From contig PTEX01000003.1 in assembly GCA_003342815.1 (NCBI GenBank), forward strand, positions 1,448,435 through 1,512,434: DNA of 64,000 nt, written 5' to 3'. The notes beneath the pieces were generated by a model that saw only the letters and a program-made list of their open reading frames with translations, was not told the origin of the DNA and did no database searches. The DNA comes from Eudromia elegans. Lineage: Eukaryota; Chordata; Aves; Tinamiformes; Tinamidae. The translations under genes and the position numbers were made by a program. How positions within the stretch are numbered: position 1 is the stretch's first letter; every line of letters starts with the position of its first letter. This document shows, piece by piece, positions 50,676 through 62,200 of the stretch.

Positions 50676-51821
50676 CATAATGATAAAATCTTTTCTATAT
50701 GTATGTTTGCCTCCTTACTTGGCTAGAATTTGAGGCAAATCTTAACAATTTGGAAAATCTTAGCAATTATGTCAGTACACAACCTAAGACATAATTTTAT
50801 CATGTCAACTTCATTTTTCTCTTCTCAACAAGAGTTGAGATTGAGAGAAGAATATTTTCTTTTAACTTAGTTGAATAAGTTAGGACAAATATCTTGTTTA
50901 GAGAGTAAAAAGGAATGTGAAGTGTTTCTTAGTGAGTTTGTACTGGCACTAGAGGTTTGTCTTTCACAAAAATAATTTTCCACTTCCTAATAAACACTAC
51001 GTACCTAAAAATTACTCCTGATTTTGAAATAATGTTACCTTGTCTCATCTCAAGGATTGTGACTTGTGAAACAAAATTTTTATAAAGTTATCATGTGTAA
51101 TAGAAAAAAAAAATCTAATTTCTGTGAAATGCTGAGATGCCCACAGGGCTTCTGGGTACAGTGCTGTGAATCCCACATGCTGCCGAGTGCTTCCTACAGG
51201 AGCCAGGACCAGGGAAACCCCAGAACTTCCCATCTGACATGAAGGAATGTCACAAAGGGCTCTGCACTAGATCCTGGATGACCAGAAACAGAAAGCCTGC
51301 TGAAGTTCTCTTTCTTCTTGTATGAAAACTGCATTCTGTTTCTGAGAGGCTTCTGCCCAAGCTCACGGAAAGAACAGCAACTTGCTTGGTTATGACATTC
51401 CACAGTAGCTGTAATATCCACAAACAATCAGTCAAATTTCTACAGAACAATGTTGGCTTATAAAAATACTGTACTGAAAATATACCTGGTAGCATTTTTA
51501 GAACCGTTATATTCAGCACAATACAAAGCGAATAAAACATTCAAAGACAACTGGAGAAGTAACTCTCTTTTAAAAAGGCTCCTTTGAAAATCTCACTTGT
51601 ATTTAATGACCTATAATGAGTTTAACAACTGATACACTCTCAAATGTGATCACATTTTGATCTACTGAACAGCAAACAGAAGTAGTGTCAAACACAGCTA
51701 TCACTGAGCACAGATATAAAACTTGCAATGAGTTCAAAGCAACCGGATTGGGACTTGTCTAAACTGAAAAGGTTTTCCTCCCTTTGTAGGTTAAAATCAT
51801 TATCTTTCCTTGAAACAAGCA

Positions 51822-51854
51822 AAAAAAAAAAAAAAAGAAGGAAAAAAAAAAAAA
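51822..51854 (+). repeat. A-rich tract
   Basis: Two A runs of about 13 bases separated by a short GAAGG interruption. Confidence 0.85.
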
Positions 51855-54800
51855 GGCAGTAACTTTAACTGCTTTAGCCTCTGAAATCTCTATCTGACCA
51901 GAGCCTGCATGGGAAATACACACCACATACTGACAATCCGTACCAGGGATCGTGAAGACATGCCATTACTCCATACTATTAATGGTTTAGCCTTGTAGTT
52001 TCAAGACTATTGCCTTCTGAAGCCCAAGCTTATCTTAGGGCTATAGAGGGAACAGGCCATCACACGCCATTTGAGTTTCCCCTAAGTTGCAGAAACCCAA
52101 TGAAGTTATGTACCAGAACAACTCTGAACAGTTGAGAAAATGCTGTGAAGGATGTGGTCAAAACAGAATCTGTTCTTTATGTGAGATATATGAAATACAG
52201 TATTGACCGTTAATACTCAAAATACAGAGAAATACAGTAATCTAATCCACTGGTTAAGGTGGAATTTGGGGAGAAATGTGAGATAGGTTCCTAGGGATAC
52301 TGTATCTTGAAAAGAATATCATAAAAACTAATACTGATTAATGGAAAGGATATCCCTCTTAATGGAAATGATTACTTAATGGAAAGGGTGACAGGATTCT
52401 AGTAATACTCTTTCTGCTCGTCTGTCTCTCTTCTGCAAGCTGGGAATCTTAGCATTCACTGTTGAGATAGGTACCACAAGTTTTTTTGCTAGTGTTTTCC
52501 CTGAGGGGAACTATGGAAAAGACTTTCTTCTAAAACTGCATTTTCTAAACCAATGTTAGGTTTAATCTAACAATCAAATGTATTTTGATAAAGCTCTTTT
52601 CTTAAAATAAATGGGAGGGAAGTATACTGATAGAGAAAACACATTTTTACAACTGATTTTCTACACAGTAGAAAGCTGCTCAGCATTTGAGCAAATGGGC
52701 TGGAGTTAAAAAGAAAAAAGAAAAATCTTATTCCTTTACCCACCTATTCAGATCCACAAGACTATACATACATCCACGGGAACACCCCACATATCTTTGT
52801 CGCCTAACTGTCATTGCCATGCATCCCACCTTCCCAGTTTTCCAGCTGATAGCTTCATTCATAGCCTCCCTCTGGCAAATCAATTGAGTAAATTTGAACA
52901 GATCAATACCAGCTCTAAGACTGCCAAAATCAATGTCAGCTGGCTTATGCCTCCAAAAAGTAAAAACAAGCAGTATTAGTAATGCATAGCAGAATGAAAC
53001 CTATCAGTTCTAGCAAAGAATAACAGGGCCATGTTCCAGCACTTCGATCCTCTGTAACACGGGGATGATATTCCCATTACCTAGGAGAGGGCCTTGTTAG
53101 GTGTGCTGCCTTAGTCTGCCTCTTTTCACAGCCTGGCCAACTAAAAGACAACACGCTCTCAGATGCCATGCACGTGGAAATTGGCTGGGATCTGCAAGAT
53201 AACAGAGAACTATGTTTGCCATTTGGCTGGCTCAGAAAAATGAGTCACCTTGGAAAGCAATTGCTCAAGATACACAGTTCTGTTGTACAAGCACAGAAGA
53301 TCCAATGGCTCTGGGCTGTACGGGAGCTAACTGCACAACTGGGAAGTGATCTGCACATGCACAACAAATTCCTTCCTCAGACTTTTGAAAACAGTCCAGG
53401 CAAATTCAGTTGTCTTGCTGCCAACAGCAAGGCAGCAGTAAAACCTGCCAGACCAGCTGGAAATGAGCCGTAGAGCCCCTAGAAGAGAATGTGCTTTATG
53501 ACTGGCACACTTCAAAAAAATGTGAGAAACAGCTGCCATGCTGAAGAAATAGGTTTGGGCCTTGCATGCTCCATGATGCTTATTTTCCTCTAGACTTTTC
53601 TATTCGTTAGCATTTTGCACAGTCATTGACAGAGGCCTAGGCAAACTGAAGAAAGTCCAGGAAAATTCTATACCATGCATCCATTTGTGCCAGATAGATA
53701 TTCTTTTCACATCCTGAAGCTTTATCTTTGGCAAAGTTGTGTCTGCTACAGTCAGAGTAACTCCAAGAAGGCTGCCTGCTATCTGGAAGTCTCAGGGGCA
53801 CAGAATTAACTGCATATGTACTGAACAGTCAACGTGACCTTAATTATATCAAGGTATTTTGGAGAGACGTAGAAGCTCTCTACCTCTCTGAGGCTGCATT
53901 TCACCAGAGGCAGAGCTTAACTTCTTTTAGAAGCAGGTAACGACTGGCCAGGAGTCCATGCCAATATTTTCCTCAAATAATGAATTTAAGACTATTAGAA
54001 TAACTGAAGCCAATGCAAATAATAAAAAAATGGGTTTTTTTCCTCAAGATGTGTTCATATATATTTACCAAACCCTCCAATACTTAATTAGTGACAGTAA
54101 AGATTACAGGAAACGTAATTCTTCATACTGGGCATTTTTTTCCTTTCAATTTTTTAATGCTTTAATGTCAGCACTAATTATCATAGAAGAAAACCCTAAG
54201 CCATTTTTAATCAACATATCCTATTAAATGAGACTGAAAATTACAGGCTGAAAACAACCAAAGATCACAACAGAAAACAAGGGAATGGATTCTTTACGAG
54301 ATATGATGCCAAATTCAAAAACAGGAACATAAATCTGGCATGTCAGTTGTACTCATGACAGAGCTCTATTAATTTCATCAAGAGAACAATCAACCATAAG
54401 AAAAACTGAAAGAGTAAACATATCAGGCATGAAAGGAAAAAATTCATTTAACTTACTCTAGAAGAATCACAAATACATTAATTTGCAATGACATCCTATA
54501 CTTTTATCCCTGATGTCATGCAGAGGCAATTCTAAAAAAAGGAGAAAATACTAACATCGAGATGTTTCCTACAGTAGGCACATCATTATCTAGAATCAGT
54601 TCCTATCAACAACCTAACAGCCACCCATACATTGTGACTGAAGAACAGCTAGTCGTCTCCTTGATCAAATCTTTTTCCCTCTTCTTCACCTTCTCCCATC
54701 CACAATCACAGGTATTTTGCTCCCAGAGTGTGATACTGAGAAATACTGATCTTGCGAATATCTCATCTCTCATGGATAAGATAACCAGTGAATGGATTAT

Positions 54801-56196
54801 ATCTCAGCATCTAATATATGAGCACGATAAAAAATCATCATAGAACATCAACTAAATAGGAAAAAAAAAGAATTTTGAAGTGAAACAGTCTTATAAAATA
54901 ATCAAACCTACATCTGATTCCAAGCTCAACATTGCCTTTGTTATTAGTTGTTTAGAAGAAAATAATCCTTAACTTCAATCCTTGGACATAGCTGCTCTGC
55001 AGGAAGGTGGATGGCAATACAACTAATCTATATTTTTGAACATAATATTTCTAGTAAGTCAGTCACGAAAAGTTCTCATCGGGCACAGAGAAAGATTCAA
55101 AATCCTTTCTAAATGTCTTGATCACTGATGAATTAACACATTTTCTTAGAGAAACAACAGCAACCTTGAAAAGAAAGTCCTCTGCATCACATTTTTAAAC
55201 AACCAGATATTTCGAGCAGCATAGTGCCACGCAGGAGTTTGGATGACACATTTTCTTCCCTCCAATTCTCAATTTGCGTTATGCAGAAAGCCATAGGCAA
55301 ATTTTAAAATTCTACCTAATAATAAGGACGAAAATATAACTGCTGTGGTATACGTCACCACTTGATGAAACTATTCATTACAAGGAAATAGAGCACTTCA
55401 ATACAAATCATAGCCATTCTTCTCTTCAAAGCTCATCTAGTATTTCACATGCAGGATACTAATAAAAGCCTTTCTGACTGTCTAAGCAAGTATAATGTTT
55501 AATTAACTTGAGCTGCCAGCTTCTCAACACCGGGTTTCTAAACTGTGGCAGCCACAACACAGGCTTAGTTCACCGATAAAGTGATTTGATTTGAGAAAGG
55601 AGAACCACTTCACAGCAGTAAGCCTAAAGTACCATCCAATCCCGGCAGCACGCAAGCCCACAAACTGTCCATAAACAGGGAGTGCATCTGTTGATTCAGA
55701 AGGCTGGCGTGGTAGCAAAAAAAAAAAAGAGTCATTAATTAGAGGAATTTTAATCACCTTGACACTTCAATAAAAGCCTCTGTAAACTAGTAATTAGATC
55801 ATTAATTATTGATCTCTCCTTTAATACTCACTATGAAGAAAGTAACTTGTAAATTTGAAAGTAATATTTAAAAACACCTCTTGTTTTGACTTCGACTACA
55901 TGTTATTTTTATCTAAACATTTTCTTTGAGTAAAATAAATTATCTCAAAGAAGAATAGCAATCCAGAAATGAAAATCTGGAGAAAATCCAGGCATCAGAA
56001 TCAAAAACAACAGGCAAATTTAGCCTTATGCTCCCTATGAACAGGTTTATCTGCATAATACTATGCAAGCAAATGAAGTAAGAACAATGATTTTGTCTGC
56101 TGGACTTACAAGTGAAAGAAGAGATGTGCAATAAAATACCAGTCAGGTGGGTTGGTTGTTTTGTAAAACCACACATCAGCACCAACTGTATTCTGC

Positions 56197-56238
56197 ATCT
56201 TTCTATTTGCACATACATGTATGTGCATGCAGAAAGAT
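56197..56238. repeat. 42-nt hairpin containing a perfect 20-bp palindrome
   Basis: The bases from 56208 to 56227 read the same on both strands; the left half is TGCACATACA. Outside it, ATCTTTCT (56197-56204) pairs with AGAAAGAT (56231-56238) across a 3x3 internal loop, extending the stem. As RNA from either strand it could form a long hairpin. It begins seven bases downstream, in transcript sense, of the gtgagt at 56241-56246. Function unknown. Confidence 0.85.
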
Positions 56239-56240
56239 TC

Positions 56241-56260
56241 ACTCACCTGTTATAGTAGAA
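56241..56260 (-). promoter_or_regulatory. RIMS2: Candidate recursive splice site (juxtaposed acceptor and donor)
   Basis: On the gene strand a pyrimidine-rich run (cttcttctactataacag) is followed directly by gtgagt, with the AG/GT junction between 56247 and 56246. Such zero-length exons let long introns of neuronal genes be removed in steps (established for several vertebrate brain genes). It lies inside the long upstream intron. Chance is possible, because the tract is interrupted by purines. Confidence 0.25.
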
Positions 56261-58935
56261 GAAGTTTAGGTTATAGCGCAATATTCAGAAGGTAAGAATG
56301 GTATGAGACTTACAGTTTGCTGCAGAGTCTTAATTTAGTCCCTATACAAATGAAAAATCTCATCCATAATAATATATTATTGTACAATATGATAGCATAG
56401 GTTTTTTTCTCCTCCAGACCATCATCATCATCTGTGCACAGAACACAGGGTCTCAACTAGATTGGCTAGTAAATACTTCTTTTTTTTTTTTTTTAATTGA
56501 ATGACCTCTTTCATTAGCTACCAAACACAATTTAACTGCAGACCTAAATGCAAAATTTGGTGCTCTCATAATTTTGGCCAGAGGGATTTGGTTAAGTTTA
56601 AGAAATTTTTCTTTGTGGCAGAACTACATAATGCAATGAGGAAGATGCTACTATCACCCCCTTTTAAAATGAATTACTGACATCAAAACTCAAAAGCCAG
56701 AACTGTCTAAAGTCCCTAATAATTTTCAATGCCAAACTGGAAAAATGCAGAACTTGGTTTTGCTGAAGGATTCTTAGAGCTGTAGTTCTGCCTTTACTGG
56801 ACTTAGCATAATGACCAGAATTTACAAAAATCTGCTTACCAAACAGGCAGCAGATTCTATTATGTGATTAGAACAAACAATTTCCCCTTTCACAACATCC
56901 ACCAAGCAGAGCTCGTGTCTACATAAAGAAACTGGATGGAAACCTCCCTTGAATATAAATTTTCAAAGGATTTGCTTCAAAGAGGACAGATACGGATAAT
57001 AACAGGCTGAGGAAATATGAAGGTAATATTTTCACATTCCAAAATTAATTTTGAATCCTGATGATAAAAAGCAGCAAGTTTGTAATTCTGGGGGTGTTAA
57101 TCATTTCAGGAGAACGCAGAACAATGGAAGAAGGATCCATAAAAGCCTAGTCGGTTGTGCAGATCTGTAATTATTTCATTTACCCAAATACATAAATAAG
57201 CATGTTGCTCAGGGACCTTTCCACAGTCAACGAGAACTACTCCCATAATTAGGGCTTTCATGGTAGCTGAAGCTATAATAAAGGTTACATAAGGACCATA
57301 ATCTTAGTCTGTTGTTTTTATATCATCACAGCTATCCAAAATATATCTACTGAGGCTAAATGTTTCCATAAAGAATTTAAGTAAAAAGTATTCTTTTCAA
57401 TACTTTTTAAGGAAAATCCTCTCACATCCCCAAATTATTCTTTTTCAAATTTATGAAAAGTCAAGGTAAGAAGGGGGGAAAAAGTCACAAAATCCACTGT
57501 CTTTCTTGAGTGGTTAAAAAACACCAAGAAATTTCACGTCATGAACCAGACCAGACCAAACTCTACGTTACAGAGACTTCCACTGCACAGCTTTGTGTTT
57601 CCAGTGTTGTGTGGCTCAGAAAAGTCCAAAAAACACGACCAGAAAGGTCTTATCAAAATCCATCAGACAGTTTAGCAGTGTCTGGACCACTGTTCTCTCC
57701 TCCCAGGAGAACTGCTGACGGAACAGAAGCCTCACATTTCTTATGGAAACACTGCCCTGACACTTCTTCAAGACATATTTTGTCAATATCTCATTCACAT
57801 TACAAATATGCTAAGGACAACAAAGGGAAAAATACTTTGAAAAGCGCCCAGTGACTGCAGAGAGAATTGTGCGAGAGCCGTATCTTGCAAAACAACCTTG
57901 CTTCCTTTGCTCCATTCCCTACGTGCGTGCTCTGCTTGCCAGTATAATCAATCCAGATTAACATACCCTCCAAATTGACGCTTTTCCCCACTTGTCTTGC
58001 TGTTCTCCAAACCAGTTTTGTCATCAGATGAGCTGCTACTCAACCAGCTGCAACTGAAAAACACCCTGTACAAAACCAGAGTAGCAGAAAATGCATCAAG
58101 TCTCCTCTCCACAGGCTGCCCTCTCTGCAGACTGCTGCACTTGACTGATGAGCTATTTACTCATCTCAGCAGAGTATGAAATTGAAAGCCTTTGATGGGG
58201 CAACTTAACAAGTAATATGAAAATTACACAAACTATTTATTTTATTTTTAAATTAACATTGTCAGAAATCTGTTGAAATTAAATGCCAGAGCATTCCTTG
58301 TTGCCTTTCATGGATAAGGCCAGTTGGGTCATAGAAAAAACCAGAGGGATCTTTTTCCTATTTTAAAACTCTCACTACACACTCAGAGAAGGGCCCATTA
58401 GTGCCTTAAAACAATTCTCAGCAAATATTTCTTGGACCTCCCTGAAGTTCTCTTCTTGTCTGCCTGAGTCTGCCCAGCACAGGCCGACTACCAAGGAATT
58501 GCTCTGCTGTGTCCGGAGAATTGCAGTCCCCACCTGAGTCAAGATTTTATACACAAGCAAAGCCATGAATAACCTACATGCAAATACATTTACTGTAACA
58601 ATATTTGGACTATCTCATTATCTGGATTGGTCCCTGCAAATATTCATCATCATATTTTAAAGTATTTTGTATTTATAAGGGGATTAGAAATTATTTTAAT
58701 GACAGTATTCTTTCATTGGTGTGCACTATTATGCAAATAAAATTGCATTTTTTCATCTATCCAAAGAAAATATAATCAGTTAATAAAGAAAATTTTGGTT
58801 AGCAATATTGCAAATTGGAGTAATGACACCAATGGCTTTTACTGCTACTTACTTCATACCAGATTCTGGACAGTAATTCTCATTTCTAGAAATGATTTGT
58901 TGAATACAGAGATATCAAATGTTTCTGCAAATGCA

Positions 58936-58981
58936 GTACTGGGTATTCAGTTCATAACTGTACTGGGTACAGTTCATAACC
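58936..58981 (+). repeat. Imperfect tandem duplication of a 22-24-bp unit
   Basis: Units at 58936-58959 and 58960-58981, both beginning GTACTGGGTA and containing CAGTTCATAAC, differ mainly by a 2-base deletion. Confidence 0.85.
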
Positions 58982-59218
58982 GTATTACAGTAAACAACAC
59001 AAGTAGCTAATGACTTTTGTAGGGTGGCATTGCTGTTTCAGGCGACTTTTGTTTTAGATCTGTCAAATCTGATGGAGAACCGGCAAGTATGACATGGCTT
59101 TGGAATAACAACTTCAGTAAACTACATCTCAGCTGAACCTGCTATAACATTCAACCTGCTACAGTTCAATACTTTTTCTTTCTTTTACTTTATTATTTTC
59201 AAATGAGGCCATTTTGCC

Positions 59219-59245
59219 TACACACACACACACAAAAAAAAAAAT
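59219..59245 (+). repeat. (CA)n followed by A-tract
   Basis: About seven CA dinucleotides continuing into about twelve A residues. Confidence 0.85.
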
Positions 59246-62200
59246 GTTTCCTATATGACTATGATCTTAAAATCAGTTTGCTCTGTTTTTCTTCTTGTTT
59301 TTATAGCATCCTATCTTTTATAAACAACAGAAAATAACCCATTTATTATTTCTTTGGGTGAAGTCAGAAGCAGTAAGGTTTGGTAATACAAAGATCCTCA
59401 TTCTCCCTGGCTTTCGTATGTTGCCATCTGTAAGTGTCCCACTCCTTATATCCTAGATCTGTGATTTTTTTTCCTCCAAAAGCCCAGTCGGATGCCAGGC
59501 AATCTGATACGACAGCTAAACAAATAGGTGAATTTAATGCTAGTGAAAGGCTACTTTGGATAGAACATAACTGGAATGTGAATCCTCAGAGCTCAAAACG
59601 CAAGGGATCCGAATAGCGGACGTCATTCCGACAGTGATCCACTGTTTTCCAATTTGTAAAATTATGATAATAAAGCTTTCTCCTACCCACAGAGATAAAT
59701 GAGCCACTTTGACGTTACTGCAGTGAGCATTCTACAAAGGTACACAAAAAAATGGAATAGCTACCAAAAAAAAAGACTCTTTCCATAATAACCATTAAAA
59801 GAGCAAACATGTGTGTCTCTTTCCGAGTACTGTTCATTCTCCAGATTGAAAATGCAGATGACTGCTGAGAAAGGATGATAGGGCGAGGCAATCAAGTTAA
59901 ATCTATTAATACAAAAGCTTACACTTTTAGGCAAAACTTAAGGCGGCAGAAATTCAGCTGATCATGGCATGGGGTTACAGGTATTTTGGAATTTGGAATG
60001 CCCAATTTTGAACCACCCCAGAGCTAGGAAAGAACTGGTTGGAGATGGGCTGCGTTTCTGCACACCAAACTGAAAGCACCATCTCCGAGGTGAACGTGCA
60101 GGCTGGGGACCCTGTGGGCAGGAGTCCATTTGTCACCTTCCGCTTTTAGTTTTCAGAGACATTCCAATGTTTCAATTATTCTTGAATTTTTTTCACATTA
60201 CCACCTGGAACTGCTTCTATGAAATCTTTACATTAGTGAAACACTAGCAGGATAATTAGGAAAGGAGTAAGAAATATCACTATCATTTTTGCTGGTCTAA
60301 CTATCTCTGTTTAATTATTTCCACCAAATATCAGAATCTGCTATAAAAATGAATATAAAATCTTTTTTTCAGTCTGTATATTAATAATATGTAAGAAATA
60401 AATGTAAATTAACATACATAATTGTTTCACTCTATTCAGATGCTATGTATTTCAATATTTTAAAACCTTTATCTTTATACCTTTGCAAGGATCTGCAGGA
60501 TGCAATGTTCTATGCAACAGCACCAAAGTACTGTTCTCAATCCCTGTTAGACAGATGGCATCGCAGAAACAAATGTAAGCAAATTCTGGTCATCCTTTCT
60601 CTATATATTTTTATACAGGCTTTATGATCTTCACTTTTGGCTTAGGAAAGTACTTACGCTTTGTAACTTTGCAACTATGCTTTGTAACCAATATATCCTT
60701 TCTAAATACATAAGTTATGGATGTTAATGGCTCTTTTTCCTTTTTTCTGCAAGCTTAAAGGACATCAGGATCATACAAACAGATCTCCGGTAGTTAATTT
60801 AATTAAATCAGTTTAAATCCACTAAATATATTCATGGACACACTTTGCTGTAGTTTGAAGAGGACAAACTTATTTCTTCATGAAAACTTTCTGAGAATAC
60901 TACATTCTACTGGGCAGCCTGAGGAGAACATAAAGCCACTGATGAGGAAAGAGGGATAAGTACCAACCAGCTTGATCATTTCTAACAGCAGTCAGCATTT
61001 ACTTCTATACTTATTCCTGGACATATAATTTTTTGTGCTGCTAGCTACAGGAAGGATGTGAAGTAAACTGCAGGTATAAACCAGTTTATTAAATTCCTAG
61101 AATTGATTTTACATTACCATCACCTTTATGGAAAAAGAAGAGCAATAATCCATGCAAATGCTTCCAAAGGAAAGAGATAAATTCTCAGCTGACTTCTGAA
61201 CTCATGACTTGCATATTCTGCCCTTTGCTCTGGCATGTCTATTCATGACTCAGGATAATGGGCACCAGCACACATTAACATTTCAAACCGAAAAGTGAAT
61301 TAAAATTTTTGCATTCTTTCCTGCTACAAGAAATATCTTTCCACGACAGAGAAAAAGAATTTTTATGCATATGCTAGAATTTATACATTTCTTTAAAGTG
61401 AGTGAGATTACCTACAGCAATTTGCTCAAATAAAAGGTCGTTAGTCATGAAGACTTGAATTATGAAGGATTATGGGGCTCTTGTAGGGCAGATGTTTTGT
61501 CACTGATGCCACAACACACAAAGCAAACAGAGGGGAAAATGCATAATTTCTGACTGGCTAAAGATTTTCCACATTCCAAGTACTTCCAGTAATAGAGGCA
61601 GATTGCAAAACTGCTCAGCAAATATGAGCTTGTTTACAGACTTTGCAAAGGCACTAGGGAGCTTTCTCCAGTTTCTCAGCTTTGATATTTCCCCAAAATA
61701 TATTTATAGTCCATAACTGTTAGACTGCAGTGTCATGTGTGGCAAATTTTGTGATTTGCATACATAATTAAAATCAAATACATTATAGGATAGAAAGAAG
61801 GTCAGAACTAGCAAGTCTGTCCTTTTAAGCTCATCTTGGGGTACAAGCACTACATTGTAACGATTGACATTCTCTAATTCTCTTCCTTTTGACCCAAGGG
61901 CCTGCTTGGCGCTCTTCCTCTCCCTGCCCACAACCCATATAAATTTCTCTGAATGTGTGTAATTTCAAGCGAAGGACAGAGCTTGTTTCTTATTGAGTCG
62001 TATAAAGAGAAAATAAAGGTCCTCTCATATAAGAATGTCTACAACTTATGAACAAATTCTAGGGTAGAAAATGAGGAGGCTAATTCAGATTAAGATCACT
62101 TGCAATGATTCACTGTCACTTTGCCTGAACATAATATTAAAATTCAAAGTCTGAAATTGTGTTTTTTTCACAGCTTTATCACAAACAAGAATTTGTTCAT

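Noticed and set aside
53168..53473. Plus-strand open frame of 101 codons
   Set aside because: No known family, no splice or promoter context.
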